Position numbers and translations under genes: made by a program
Part shown: positions 8,918-18,065 of the stretch, one piece after another
Position numbering within the stretch: the stretch's first letter is position 1
How the letters are laid out: the number at the start of each line of letters is the position of its first letter
Notes under the pieces: generated by a model
What the model saw: the letters and a program-made list of their open reading frames with translations, nothing else
Told to the model about the DNA's origin: nothing
Databases searched by the model: none
From: JADHUC01 sp964617665
GTDB taxonomy: Bacteria > Planctomycetota > Planctomycetia > Pirellulales > Pirellulaceae
Direction: 5' to 3'
Length of the DNA stretch: 40,071 nucleotides
Assembly (NCBI GenBank): GCA_964617665.1
Contig: CAZUAH010000070.1
Span: forward strand, 1-40,071

Positions 8918-9952
8918 ATGCGAGCGGTAGCCGTCGTGGAACTGGGGACGGTCGAGGTCGTCGAGGTAGGCAAGCCCGAACCGGGCCCGTATCAAGCCGT
9001 GGTGCGGACCGAAGTGGCCTATCTGTGTAATGCTACCGACGGCAAACTGGTGGCCGGCCACTTTCCCGGCGTCGAGGATTACCCGCTAATGCTGGGCCAC
9101 GAGTCGGCTGGCATCGTCGAGGCGGTTGGCGAGAAGGTACGCAACTTCAAAGTCGGCGATCGAGCCATTGGCGGGCTACTCTTCGAGTTCGATGATCCAA
9201 AGTACAACACCGGCTGGGGCGGCTTCTGCGAATACACGTTGTGTAACGACCATGACGCGATGGTCGAAGACGGCGTAGCCGACGAGAAGCACGGCTGGTT
9301 CGAGTGCTACGAGATCCAACGCACCGTGGATGCGGACATCGCACCCGAAGCGGCCGGTCTGTTGTGCACGTGGCGCGAGGTCTACGGCGGTTTCGGCGAC
9401 TTTCAACTCGCCGAAGGCGACGACATCCTTGTCTTCGGCGCAGGGCCGGTGGGATTGAGCTTCGTCAAGTTCGGCAAGCTGCTGGGGCTTGGCTACATCG
9501 GCTCGGTCGACACGCTGCCGCACAAGCGAGAGAAGGCCGCTGCCATGGGAGCGGACGAGACGTTTGGTCCCGACGACGATCTGGAAGCCGTCGTCAAACG
9601 GCGAGGCAAACCGTTCGACGCAGTGATCGACGCAGTCGGTTCGCCAGCTATCACGAACGCGGCATTACCATTGATCAAGCTGGGCGGCACCATCGGCATC
9701 TACGGCGTGATCGCGGACGAGACGACAACAATCGAGAAGGCCAAGGGACCGTACAATTTCAACCTGATCGTACACCAGTGGCCTACGCGGCATCGTGAGC
9801 GCGCCGCCCAAGGCCCGCTATGCGATTGGATCCGCGCGGGTAAACTCAAGGCCGATGAGTTCATCACGCACGAGTTTCCCGTCGAGCAAATCAACGATGC
9901 CCTGGAAGCCGTCAAACGCGGCGAAGTGATCAAAGCGTTGTTGCGGTATTAG
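8918..9952 (+). CDS. medium-chain alcohol/polyol dehydrogenase (MDR family)
   Basis: This 344-residue dehydrogenase should oxidise an alcohol or sugar alcohol with NAD(P). The catalytic-domain motif GHESAGIVEAVGE and the nucleotide-binding motif VFGAGPVGLSF are clear. A Cys in YLCNATDGK occupies the position of the first catalytic zinc ligand. The four-cysteine structural zinc lobe of classical alcohol dehydrogenases is absent, as in several sorbitol- or threonine-dehydrogenase-like and quinone-reductase-like members. ATG 8918 has AGGAAGG upstream; starting at 8858 adds 20 residues not expected in the family. It lies between the SMP-30-like gene and the FGGY kinase and may be co-transcribed with them. 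Confidence 0.86.
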   Translation: MRAVAVVELGTVEVVEVGKPEPGPYQAVVRTEVAYLCNATDGKLVAGHFPGVEDYPLMLGHESAGIVEAVGEKVRNFKVGDRAIGGLLFEFDDPKYNTGWGGFCEYTLCNDHDAMVEDGVADEKHGWFECYEIQRTVDADIAPEAAGLLCTWREVYGGFGDFQLAEGDDILVFGAGPVGLSFVKFGKLLGLGYIGSVDTLPHKREKAAAMGADETFGPDDDLEAVVKRRGKPFDAVIDAVGSPAITNAALPLIKLGGTIGIYGVIADETTTIEKAKGPYNFNLIVHQWPTRHRERAAQGPLCDWIRAGKLKADEFITHEFPVEQINDALEAVKRGEVIKALLRY

Positions 9953-10005
9953 TGAAGCGGGACGACGAGGCACAGTTTGCGCTACCGTGTTCGGGAAGAC
10001 TCGAT

Positions 10006-10072
10006 CGTTTAACGGCAAGCCGAAGGCGTCGGCGAGTGCTCGACAAAGTCGCCTTCGGCTTGCCGTTAAACG
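10006..10072. repeat. perfect inverted repeat with GTTTAAC ends (element 1)
   Basis: The arms CGTTTAACGGCAAGCCGAAG... (10006-10028) and its exact complement (10050-10072) are 23 bases each around a 21-base loop. The element sits in the 153-bp gap between the dehydrogenase and the kinase. It could form a stable RNA hairpin that attenuates or protects the transcript. A related copy lies at 22044-22111. This pattern suggests a dispersed palindromic repeat family, not only a local terminator. Confidence 0.85.
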
Positions 10073-10105
10073 CGCTCTTGTGCGCCGCCAGAAGGAGAAC
10101 GCCCA

Positions 10106-11596
10106 ATGGCCCAAGATAACATCCTGGCTCTTGACATTGGTACGCAAAGCGCGCGAGCATCCGTGTTATCCGTGGACGGCGAGATCCTTGGCATCGCTCA
10201 GGTCAAGCACGACGTCGACAGCCCTCACCCCGGATGGGCGCAGCAGCGTCCGGACGGCTGGTGGACCGAAACGTGTCATGCCATCCGCGAGGTATTGAAC
10301 GAAACGGGGGTGGCGGCGGACACGATTGCAGCGATCGGAACGTGTGGCCAGATGCACGGTCCGGTCGGGGTGAACCAGCAGGGCAACGTCACCACCGAAT
10401 GGGTTCAATTGTGGTGCGACAAACGCTGTCAGACGCAGGTCGAGGCGGTGCGCGAGGAACACGACGAAACGCGACTTGCCGCGATCGCCGGCAGCTCGAT
10501 CAATCCCGCATGGATCGGCCTCAAGGTCCGCTGGCACATCGACAACGAACTGGATGCGTATGAAAAGGCCCAATGGTTTCTCGTGCCTAAGGATTTCATC
10601 AACTTCCGCCTGACGGGTGTCGCGGCCGCCGATCCCAGCGAGGCGTCCGGTTCGTTCCTGTGGGACTGCGAACAGGATGCCTATTCACAGGAGCTTGCCG
10701 ATGCCGTAGGTGTGGACTTGGCAAGATTCGCGCCAGTTCATGCCTCACACGAAGTGATCGGGCAAGTCACCAGAACAGCAGCCGAATTGACTGGATTGCG
10801 TGAGGGCACGCCGGTCGTTGCGGGTGGCGGCGACTTCCCCGTGTCGATGCTCGGTTTCGGCATCGTTGGCGAGGGCGTAACCGCCGACGTGACCGGAACC
10901 AGCACGCTGCTGGCAGCTCACAGCAAGACGCCACTGGTCGATCCGGCCATTCAAAACCTCCGCCATGTGGTCGATGGCTGGATCCCGTTTACCATCCTCG
11001 ACTGTGGCGGTTTGAGCATGAAGTGGTGCAAGGACTTGGTCGAGGCCATTTGCGGGCGCGAGGTCTCGTATGATGAACTGATCGAAATGGCCTCGCAGGC
11101 GCCGCCCGGCAGCGACGGTTTGTTGTTCTATCCGTACATGCTGGGCGAACGACGCCGCGAAAACACCACCTCGCGCGGCGGGTATTTTGGCATCTCGTTG
11201 AACCACTCGTCGCCACACTTCGTTCGTGCCGTTATGGAAGGCGTGGCGCTGGCGATGGGCAAAGACGTAACGATCTTTCGCGAGCGCGGGCTGAACGTCG
11301 AAAAGATCCTTAGCGTCGGTGGCGGAACACGCAACGAGTTGTGGAGCCAAATCAAAGCCGACGTCACACGTTCGCCGCTTGAACTGTCAGACGAGCCAGA
11401 GGCAGGCTTGAAAGGCGCCGCGCTTTTAGCGGCGGCCGGCGTCGGCCTGATCGACGATCCCGTGAAGACCGCCATCGAACGAAGGACTGCCACACGGACC
11501 GTGCAGTCCGATCCTGAAACACTTGCGACCTACAAAGCCGCCCAAGACGAATTCATCCGAGTCTACGACCACATGCTCGGTTTCTGGTTGGGCTGA
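10106..11596 (+). CDS. FGGY-family carbohydrate kinase, xylulokinase-like
   Basis: This 496-residue kinase has the two actin-like lobes of the FGGY family, which phosphorylates sugars or polyols with ATP. The N-terminal phosphate loop LALDIGTQSARASV, the substrate-side motif GTCGQMHGPV and the C-terminal ILSVGGGTRNELWSQIKADV signature are all present. The GQMHG motif is characteristic of xylulokinases, so D-xylulose is the best guess. AAGGAG precedes ATG 10106. It follows the dehydrogenase gene and would complete an oxidise-then-phosphorylate pathway. Other FGGY substrates cannot be excluded. Confidence 0.87.
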   Translation: MAQDNILALDIGTQSARASVLSVDGEILGIAQVKHDVDSPHPGWAQQRPDGWWTETCHAIREVLNETGVAADTIAAIGTCGQMHGPVGVNQQGNVTTEWVQLWCDKRCQTQVEAVREEHDETRLAAIAGSSINPAWIGLKVRWHIDNELDAYEKAQWFLVPKDFINFRLTGVAAADPSEASGSFLWDCEQDAYSQELADAVGVDLARFAPVHASHEVIGQVTRTAAELTGLREGTPVVAGGGDFPVSMLGFGIVGEGVTADVTGTSTLLAAHSKTPLVDPAIQNLRHVVDGWIPFTILDCGGLSMKWCKDLVEAICGREVSYDELIEMASQAPPGSDGLLFYPYMLGERRRENTTSRGGYFGISLNHSSPHFVRAVMEGVALAMGKDVTIFRERGLNVEKILSVGGGTRNELWSQIKADVTRSPLELSDEPEAGLKGAALLAAAGVGLIDDPVKTAIERRTATRTVQSDPETLATYKAAQDEFIRVYDHMLGFWLG

Positions 11597-11884
11597 ACGA
11601 TCTTATACGGGGCTGATTTCGATCTGGAGTGTGGGTGTCTGCTCTGTCTGCGTGGCGAAGCCCCAATCGACATGGAAGAAAAGCGGGAAATTCATCTGCG
11701 CAAGTCATCTTCTTCCATCACCGTAACTCCCTGACACGAAATGGCTTCTGACGTGCCGGTGGATCGCCCCGACATTCTTTTCCCGCATTTCTTGGAAAAC
11801 CGACTGCCTGTCGCCCGTTATATCCGCGAGCCTCGACGGGAGGCATTCCGGTTTCTGTGGTCCTTTGTGATAAGGAGAAAAGTT

Positions 11885-12871
11885 ATGCTTCGCAAAGTGT
11901 TGATCGGTGCAGGTGTCCTTGGAGTGGCCGTGGTCGGCCTGTTTGTGGTTTCTAGCCGCAGCGTGTGGGATTTCACGGGGTACTTCCAAGCCACGGCCGA
12001 CGAGACCGTGGACAGCCTGACGGAACAATTGCCCAAGGAGATTCGCGACCGCAAGATGCAAAATGAATTGCGGGTCGCTCGGCGGGAATTAATCGACCGG
12101 CAAGTCGCACTGAACTTGTCGCGAAACCAAGTGGAACAACTACGAGAGGACATCGCGTCCCTGGAAACCAGCGTCGCGGGTCGAGAAGAGCTGCTGGCCC
12201 GAGCCTATCCGATTCTTAAGCGGGCTGTCGACCGCGAGGAGGGACAAGTGCGTTTTGCCAGCACGGATTTCACGCTGGTGGATTTTCAGGGTGAAATCGA
12301 CGATCTGCTCACGCAGCAGGATCGCGAGACGCGGCAGCTCGAAGTAAAACGCGAAGGCTTGGCTCGGGTTGAAACCAGTCTGCGCGAAGGCGAAAAGGCA
12401 TTGGCCGACATGCGCCAGGCGCTGGAAGGTGTCGAGCAGGAGGTGGCCATGCTCAAGACCCGCCGCGAACAGGCGGAAGTGGAATCCTCGACGCTCGATT
12501 TGATCTCGTCCGTCACCGCCACCCAGCACAGCACGACCGCGTCTATCGGCGACAACGTGGAACGGATGAAACAGGAGATCGAGGCGATGGAGGCCCGCAA
12601 TAACGCCCGCCGCGAGATGACGCCGGCCGCAGACGCGCCCGAAGGCCGTCTGCCACGTGCGTGGAATCGCCTGGAAACCTTGAAATCCTACCACGAGCGG
12701 TCGACTGGCCAGGAAGTCGAAAAATCCAAGCCCGTTGCGAAAGACGAGGCGGAATCCAAGAAGCGGGTGGCCGCCAAACGCAATCGAGTGAGCAAACGAG
12801 CGGAACTGGACGCCGCTGAAGTGGTCATCACCGTTCGGCCCGAGGACAAACAACCGACCGAAACACCGTGA
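11885..12871 (+). CDS. membrane-anchored coiled-coil protein of the signalling island (copy 1)
   Basis: This 328-residue protein has one N-terminal membrane segment (about residues 4-23), then GYF and a long heptad-rich coiled coil (about 45-230). The tail is charged, low-complexity and lysine/arginine-rich. No enzymatic motif is seen. ATG 11885 has AAGGAG upstream; the open frame from 11741 adds 48 residues that would bury the membrane segment. It directly precedes the ECF sigma gene. It is a distant paralogue of the protein at 35961-36731: both share the membrane anchor, the early RRELI/QLEVKREGL-type helices and an FxxTxFT motif. A scaffold or sensor role for the neighbouring kinase is inferred. 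Confidence 0.75.
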   Translation: MLRKVLIGAGVLGVAVVGLFVVSSRSVWDFTGYFQATADETVDSLTEQLPKEIRDRKMQNELRVARRELIDRQVALNLSRNQVEQLREDIASLETSVAGREELLARAYPILKRAVDREEGQVRFASTDFTLVDFQGEIDDLLTQQDRETRQLEVKREGLARVETSLREGEKALADMRQALEGVEQEVAMLKTRREQAEVESSTLDLISSVTATQHSTTASIGDNVERMKQEIEAMEARNNARREMTPAADAPEGRLPRAWNRLETLKSYHERSTGQEVEKSKPVAKDEAESKKRVAAKRNRVSKRAELDAAEVVITVRPEDKQPTETP

Positions 12872-12923
12872 CCGGCCCCGACGAGTGGTGTAAAATGGCG
12901 TATGGCACACGAGGAATCATCCT

Positions 12924-13553
12924 ATGTCCACCAGCACATCCATGAGCGATCAAGAAAGATTGATCGAACTGCTACTGCGACTTTGGCAGACCGACAACGC
13001 CGACAACGAGCAGGAGATCTTGGACATCGTCTACCGCCGCTTGTACGACGAGTTGCGGCCCAAGCTGCTGGCCAAGTTCGGCCGGCAGGTCGGCGAAGCC
13101 AGTGCATCCACACGGTTCACAGAACTGTTGAATCGGTTCTTTGCCAAGGTGATGGAGGCATTCCCCGACGGCATGGAGCGAGTGCGAACGCGTCGAGCCC
13201 TGTCCAACTACGTGTCCGTCGCCATGCAGCGCATGGTCTTTGACCACTCGAAGAAGCGGAAGTGGGAGCAAACCTGCGACGATACATTATTGGATTGCCT
13301 GATCGAGGAGAGTCGCCACAAATTCCAACAGGAGTGTCCGCAGGTGCAGTACGAAGCGGCCATGGAGGTCGTGCGCCGGTGGCAACAGAGCCGCGACCCA
13401 CTGTGGCACCAATGGGCGAAATTGATCCGCTATCTCTATGTGCTTCGAGAGACCCGAGACCGGACACAGCGTGACCTGGAACTGTCTCCACGAAAGTACG
13501 ACGAATTGAAACACCAGGCATTGGAACAACTCCGCCGCGAGGTGCAGCGATGA
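12924..13553 (+). CDS. ECF-type sigma-70 family factor, planctomycete type
   Basis: This 209-residue protein looks like an extracytoplasmic-function sigma factor that directs RNA polymerase to specific promoters. Region 2 features fall at about residues 30-110 (DIVYRRLYDELRP, then ALSNYVSVAMQRMVFDHSKKRK). A region-4-like helix-turn-helix follows near the C-terminus (LRETRDRTQRDLELSPRKYDELK). GAGGA precedes ATG 12924; an internal Met at codon 7 is an alternative. Its stop overlaps the kinase start by ATGA, which implies translational coupling. Such sigma factors are often controlled by adjacent Ser/Thr kinases in planctomycetes, so the pair probably acts together; that link is inferred. Confidence 0.82.
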   Translation: MSTSTSMSDQERLIELLLRLWQTDNADNEQEILDIVYRRLYDELRPKLLAKFGRQVGEASASTRFTELLNRFFAKVMEAFPDGMERVRTRRALSNYVSVAMQRMVFDHSKKRKWEQTCDDTLLDCLIEESRHKFQQECPQVQYEAAMEVVRRWQQSRDPLWHQWAKLIRYLYVLRETRDRTQRDLELSPRKYDELKHQALEQLRREVQR

Positions 13554-16500
13554 GCGACCAATCGACCCTGGACGGCCTCGGCCTGTCCGACGACATGGAC
13601 ATGATTTGGACGCGCACGCACGAGGCGATTGCACGCAGGGGCTACAAAATCAAACGTCCGCCCGGCGGCACTTCGGCGGAACTGGGCGAAGGAATGTTCG
13701 CCACCGTGTTCTATGCCGAACATATCCAAGACAAGACCCCGGTGGCCATTAAGGTCTTTAGGGATGACGATGCCGACAAAGTCGCCAGCTTCAAACGCGA
13801 AGCCGAGACGCTTCGCGCGCCGGATTTTCCTCGGCAGTTCGCCATCACCGCCTACGACGTCTGGCACGAACCCGACGCGCAGCCCTTCATAGTCATGGAG
13901 TTCATTCGCGGCCAGCCGATCCACGAGTACTGCGAAAGGCAGTCGCTGGATCAACCGCGACGAATCGAATTGATCGAACAGGCCTTGCGGGGTCTGCAGG
14001 AGCTTCACCACCGCAATATCCAGCACCGCGATATCTCCGTGGCCAACATCCTGATCGACGACCAGGGGCGAGTCCGTTACCTGGATTTCGGTTTGGCCGG
14101 CGAAATTATCCGCGCCACGCGCCACACTACAATTGACGCCCGAGGCAATCGGGCGTATTCCCCGGCCGAAGTCGTCAAAGGCGACAAGAAAGCAGATGCG
14201 AAGGACGACATTTTCGCCTGCGGCATGTTGGCCGTGCATATCCTGGCAGGAGACGCACCGCCCGAGAATGTGACGCAATCCGGCGATCCCGAGCATATCG
14301 CACGCTGCAAACGCCAGCTTTCGGAACGGGGTGTTTCGGCGAAGTTGACCGGCATAGTCCTGCACGGTCTGAAGAAGCCCGAACACCGCTACTCGCAGCC
14401 CGATGCCATGGCCGACGCGTTGTTCGATTACCGCGTCCGCCGGCCGCGGCGGATCCGCACTTTCCGGATTGCCATGGCGATGGTGTTCGTCGTGATGTGC
14501 TTGGGTGCGCTCGGTTGGTGGCGATATGACCAACGGCAACGGGACTCCGCCTTCCGTAAATACGCCGAGCTGAAAGAGCAGACCGAAGATTTGCCTTATG
14601 CCAAACACGAAGCCGTGGCAGGAAGGCTGGAACAAGCCGAGCAGTTGCGCGAGCAGTGGAAGAGGCAATTCGACACGGGCCAGCGCGAGGAAGCCATGGC
14701 CACGCTTGCGCGGGAAATGACGCTCCTCCACGAGGCCCTCCATATCAGCCGCGGGCTCAAGCGCTGCTTGCCACGACTCGAGGCTTTGGGAATTCCGTTG
14801 AACGAGAATCCCTGGGTTGACCAATCGTCGTTGATCGTAGAGCGGCGAACCGAACTCTCCCGACAATACCAAGATGTCACCGCCATGCTAAACGAGGGCC
14901 GCATCGACGACGCCTGGCAAGCCATTGATGCGCTACAGGTGACGTTGGCCGAACTGATACGCGACAACGCCGAAGCCGGTAAGGCGGCGACGATTCGCTC
15001 GCAATACGACGCCTTGGCTACCAGCGTGTGCGAACGCTTGCAGGCAGAGGACGAATTCGCCGCGTTTGGCAAACTGGCCGAACCCGCCGAGAAGGCCTGG
15101 ACCTCTGGTGATTGGAAGCAGACCGATATGCTGTTCGGCCAGGCAGTACAAGAACTGAGCGAATGGCTTGAGGCCAATGAAACGCCCGAGGAACGGACTG
15201 CCCGGACCAAAGCCATCGAAGAACGCATTGCGGCGTTGGAGGCCGAGCGGGATCAGCACGCTCAGCGAGTCAAGGAGCTGGAGAAACGCATCGCTGAGAG
15301 TACCAAGGATCCTCGCAAGGCTGTGGGCGATTCGGCTACCACACGCGAAAGCCCAAAACAGGACACCCAAGCCGATGCGACGCGGCCATCGACCCCGGAA
15401 CGGCTGTGGACCGCACCCAAGGTCAAAGTTTTCGCCACAAGGAGAAACTCGCTCGGCATGGAATTCATTCGTATCCCTGCTGGCAAGTATCAACGCGGGG
15501 CGGCCGAAGGCGAAACGGGAGCGGCGGATGATGAAAAGCCACGGCATTGGGTCCAGATTACCAACGATTTCTATGTCGGCAAGTTCGAGGTGACCCAAGC
15601 CATCTACGAGAAGGTGATGGGCGTGAATCCCAGCTATTTCTCGTGGACCGGCGAGGGAAGCGAGGAAGTACGTGGCGTGGACACCAGAAACTTTCCCGTC
15701 GAAACCGTCAGTTGCTTCGATGCGATCGAGTTTCTTAATAGGTTGAGCGCACTGGACGGCCGCCAGCCGTATTACGAACTGACCGACGTTCAACGATCCG
15801 GCATAACGATTGTCAGTGCCACGGTCAAGATCTTGGGCGGTAACGGGTATCGCCTGTTGACCGAGGCGGAGTGGGAGTACGTCGCCCGGGCCGGCACGAC
15901 GACCGTTTTCCCGTGGGGTGACGCACTCTCGTCCACGCAGGCCAACTTTGACGGCAACTATCCCTACGGAGGTACGGCCAAAGGTCCAAACTTGGGACGA
16001 ACGACGGCTGTGGGATCATACCCCGCGAATCCGTGGGGCCTGTGCGACACGGCAGGAAACGTCTGGGAGTGGGTTTGGGACTGGCACGATGTAAACACGT
16101 ACAAGCAGTACGCAGCAACGACCGCAGTTGATCCAACGGGGCCACGCAGTGGGGATCTCCGGGTCCGCCGTGGCGGCGGCTGGAACGACCCCGGCGGCGA
16201 GTTCTGCCGGCCGGCCCGTCGAGCCGGGAACGCGCCCGTGCGCCGGTACAGCATCCTGGGCTTCCGCGTGGCCCATAGTCTGTCGAGCGAGAACGAAGCA
16301 GCCGATCGCAGTCAGGTCCCGCAAGCGAACGCGACGCAGCCGAGGCCCGAGCCACCAGCGCCGGCTTTGCCACCAGCCGCGCCCAATGTCAATACCCTGC
16401 CCACGAAGAAAAACTCCCTTGGCATGGAGTTCATTCGTATCCCCGCCGGCACTTACCAGCGCGGGGCAAGCGAAGGCGAAACAGGGTCGGGGGATGATGA

Positions 16501-17257
16501 AGAGCCGCGGCATTGGGTTCAGATCACCAACGATTTCTATGTCGACAAATTCAAGGTGACCCAAGCCATGTACCAAAAGGTCATGGGCGTGAACCCCAGC
16601 TACTTTTCGTCGACCGGTAGCGCCAGAGACAGAGTGCGCGGCATGGACACCACCAACTTCCCCGTCGAAAACGTCAGTTGGTTCGACGCGATCGCGTTCT
16701 GCATCAACTTGAACGCACTGGAGAACCGCCAGCCTTACTACGAACTGACCGATGTTGAACGATCTGGCGAGACGATTACCGGCGCCACGGTCAAGATTCT
16801 GGGTGGCGACGGTTATCGGCTGTTGACCGAAGCGGAATGGGAATATGTGGCTCGGGCCGGCACGACGACGATCTTCCCGTGGGGAGACTCGCTGTCTTCC
16901 ACGCAGGCTAACTTTGATGGGACGTATCCCTACGGCGGTGCGGCCAAAGGTCCGAACCTGCAACGAACGACGGCAGTGGGATCCTACCCAGCGAACCGGT
17001 GGGGCCTGTACGACATGGCAGGGAACGTCCAGGAATGGGTTTGGGACCGGTACGATGAAGATGAGTACGAGCGCTTTGCCGAGGAAACCGCCGTCGATCC
17101 AAGTGGGCCGCCCACCGGCGAATCCCGCGTCTACCGTGGCAGCAGTTGGAGCCTCCGCGGCAAGTACTGCCGGCTGACCAATCGCAGAAGTAGCCTGCCC
17201 CGCGGGCGGTTCGTCAGTCTGGGCTTCCGCGTGGCCCACGGTCTGTCGAGCGAGTGA
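13550..17257 (+). CDS. Ser/Thr protein kinase with membrane segment, coiled coil and two tandem FGE-like domains
   Basis: This 1,235-residue kinase has its catalytic domain at about residues 44-295: glycine loop GEGMFATVF, Lys68 in VAIK, HRDISVAN (159-166), DFG (179-181). A membrane segment lies at about 305-324, followed by a helical/coiled-coil linker to about 600. Two FGE-sulfatase-like domains follow at about 630-910 and 953-1235, each starting NSLGMEFIRIPAG and ending GFRVAH. The CxxxxC catalytic pair of true formylglycine-generating enzymes is not seen, so the domains are more likely binding modules with a C-type-lectin-like fold, probably outside the membrane. The two copies differ most just before GFRVAH. 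The gene overlaps the sigma gene by 4 bases. Confidence 0.9.
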   Translation: MSDQSTLDGLGLSDDMDMIWTRTHEAIARRGYKIKRPPGGTSAELGEGMFATVFYAEHIQDKTPVAIKVFRDDDADKVASFKREAETLRAPDFPRQFAITAYDVWHEPDAQPFIVMEFIRGQPIHEYCERQSLDQPRRIELIEQALRGLQELHHRNIQHRDISVANILIDDQGRVRYLDFGLAGEIIRATRHTTIDARGNRAYSPAEVVKGDKKADAKDDIFACGMLAVHILAGDAPPENVTQSGDPEHIARCKRQLSERGVSAKLTGIVLHGLKKPEHRYSQPDAMADALFDYRVRRPRRIRTFRIAMAMVFVVMCLGALGWWRYDQRQRDSAFRKYAELKEQTEDLPYAKHEAVAGRLEQAEQLREQWKRQFDTGQREEAMATLAREMTLLHEALHISRGLKRCLPRLEALGIPLNENPWVDQSSLIVERRTELSRQYQDVTAMLNEGRIDDAWQAIDALQVTLAELIRDNAEAGKAATIRSQYDALATSVCERLQAEDEFAAFGKLAEPAEKAWTSGDWKQTDMLFGQAVQELSEWLEANETPEERTARTKAIEERIAALEAERDQHAQRVKELEKRIAESTKDPRKAVGDSATTRESPKQDTQADATRPSTPERLWTAPKVKVFATRRNSLGMEFIRIPAGKYQRGAAEGETGAADDEKPRHWVQITNDFYVGKFEVTQAIYEKVMGVNPSYFSWTGEGSEEVRGVDTRNFPVETVSCFDAIEFLNRLSALDGRQPYYELTDVQRSGITIVSATVKILGGNGYRLLTEAEWEYVARAGTTTVFPWGDALSSTQANFDGNYPYGGTAKGPNLGRTTAVGSYPANPWGLCDTAGNVWEWVWDWHDVNTYKQYAATTAVDPTGPRSGDLRVRRGGGWNDPGGEFCRPARRAGNAPVRRYSILGFRVAHSLSSENEAADRSQVPQANATQPRPEPPAPALPPAAPNVNTLPTKKNSLGMEFIRIPAGTYQRGASEGETGSGDDEEPRHWVQITNDFYVDKFKVTQAMYQKVMGVNPSYFSSTGSARDRVRGMDTTNFPVENVSWFDAIAFCINLNALENRQPYYELTDVERSGETITGATVKILGGDGYRLLTEAEWEYVARAGTTTIFPWGDSLSSTQANFDGTYPYGGAAKGPNLQRTTAVGSYPANRWGLYDMAGNVQEWVWDRYDEDEYERFAEETAVDPSGPPTGESRVYRGSSWSLRGKYCRLTNRRSSLPRGRFVSLGFRVAHGLSSE
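15436..17254 (+). repeat. tandem duplication of the FGE-like domain coding sequence
   Basis: Within the kinase gene, the segment from about 15436 to 16290 recurs at about 16405 to 17254, initially offset by 969 bases. Long stretches match with mostly silent changes. The exception is a block just before GGCTTCCGCGTGGCCCA, where most codons differ in amino acid. Confidence 0.85.
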
Positions 17258-17356
17258 GCTGGCGCGTATACTGTTCGCCGAGGGTGTTTTTTGGTGAAGC
17301 CGGGAGCCAGCCGTCCATGTTGCCCCCGCAGTCTTGCGAAAAATGGAGAATCACTC

Positions 17357-17968
17357 ATGAGCACGGAAGATCCAAAATCTCTGTTGCTCGCGTTCAACAT
17401 GCAAAACGGTTTGTCGCCGGAGGTGAAGACGATCAAGCGTCCGCTGTCCGAGATGAAGGGCATGTACGCCGACGAGGCGGCATTCGCAAGAATCATCGAA
17501 AGCGATGACCCGATTGTCTATGAGTTTTTTGACTTCACCCAGCCGCAAAAGCCGGACGAGGAGCCCTTGGTGCCGCCGAAACCGGGCGAGGTAGCCTTTG
17601 GTACCAGCATCGTCTATCCAGGCAAGGTCGGCGACGAGTACTTCATGACCAAAGGACACTTCCACGAGGATCTCGACACGGGCGAAGTCTACTACTGCTT
17701 ACACGGCCGCGGGTGCATGATGATGGAGAGTCCCGAAGGCGACTGGGAGGTCCGCGAACTGAAGCCTGGCTGCGCCGTCTACGTCCCGCCTCGCTACGCC
17801 CACCGCAGTATCAACACGTCGCCCGACGAGACGCTGGTGACCTTCTTTGCTTTCCGCGCGGACGCCGGGCATGACTACGGTACAATCGAGACAAAGGGAT
17901 TCCGAAAGCTGGTCGTCGATCGAGACGGCGAGCCGGAGATCGTAGACAACCCGAAGTGGCAGGAGTAG
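17357..17968 (+). CDS. cupin-type glucose-6-phosphate isomerase
   Basis: This 203-residue protein matches the metal-dependent cupin phosphoglucose isomerases, which interconvert glucose-6-phosphate and fructose-6-phosphate. The cupin metal site GHFHEDLDTGEVYYCL supplies two His and a Glu, and YVPPRYAHRSIN supplies the third His. The segments FGTSIVYPGKVGDEYFMTKG and RADAGHDYG are strongly typical of the family. ATG 17357 has TGGAG upstream; a TTG at 17291 would add 22 residues. It lies 100 bp after the kinase gene on the same strand. It is probably an independent metabolic gene that complements the nearby sugar genes. Confidence 0.9.
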   Translation: MSTEDPKSLLLAFNMQNGLSPEVKTIKRPLSEMKGMYADEAAFARIIESDDPIVYEFFDFTQPQKPDEEPLVPPKPGEVAFGTSIVYPGKVGDEYFMTKGHFHEDLDTGEVYYCLHGRGCMMMESPEGDWEVRELKPGCAVYVPPRYAHRSINTSPDETLVTFFAFRADAGHDYGTIETKGFRKLVVDRDGEPEIVDNPKWQE

Positions 17969-18065
17969 CCGGTGCGTGACGCTGCCGTCGGCCCCCACCG
18001 AATGTAGCATGGTCCCCCAACCCGTGTCTTCGAGCAACGGGCCAGGGGGCGTATTGCGAAGCCTA

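Noticed and set aside
7865..9061. Long minus-strand frame opposite the SMP-30-like gene
   Set aside because: The plus-strand protein has a signal peptide and repeated family motifs; the reverse frame has none.
13436..14872. Long minus-strand frame opposite the kinase gene
   Set aside because: It is antisense to a kinase with full motifs; its Phe/Val/Asp-rich content is typical of an antisense shadow at high GC.
16016..17239. Minus-strand frame opposite the FGE-like domains
   Set aside because: It is the mirror of a duplicated domain, so its internal repetition is derived from the coding strand.
13550..17257. True formylglycine-generating (sulfatase-activating) function for the FGE-like domains
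   Set aside because: The paired catalytic cysteines are not seen and no sulfatase gene is in the window; a binding module is more likely.
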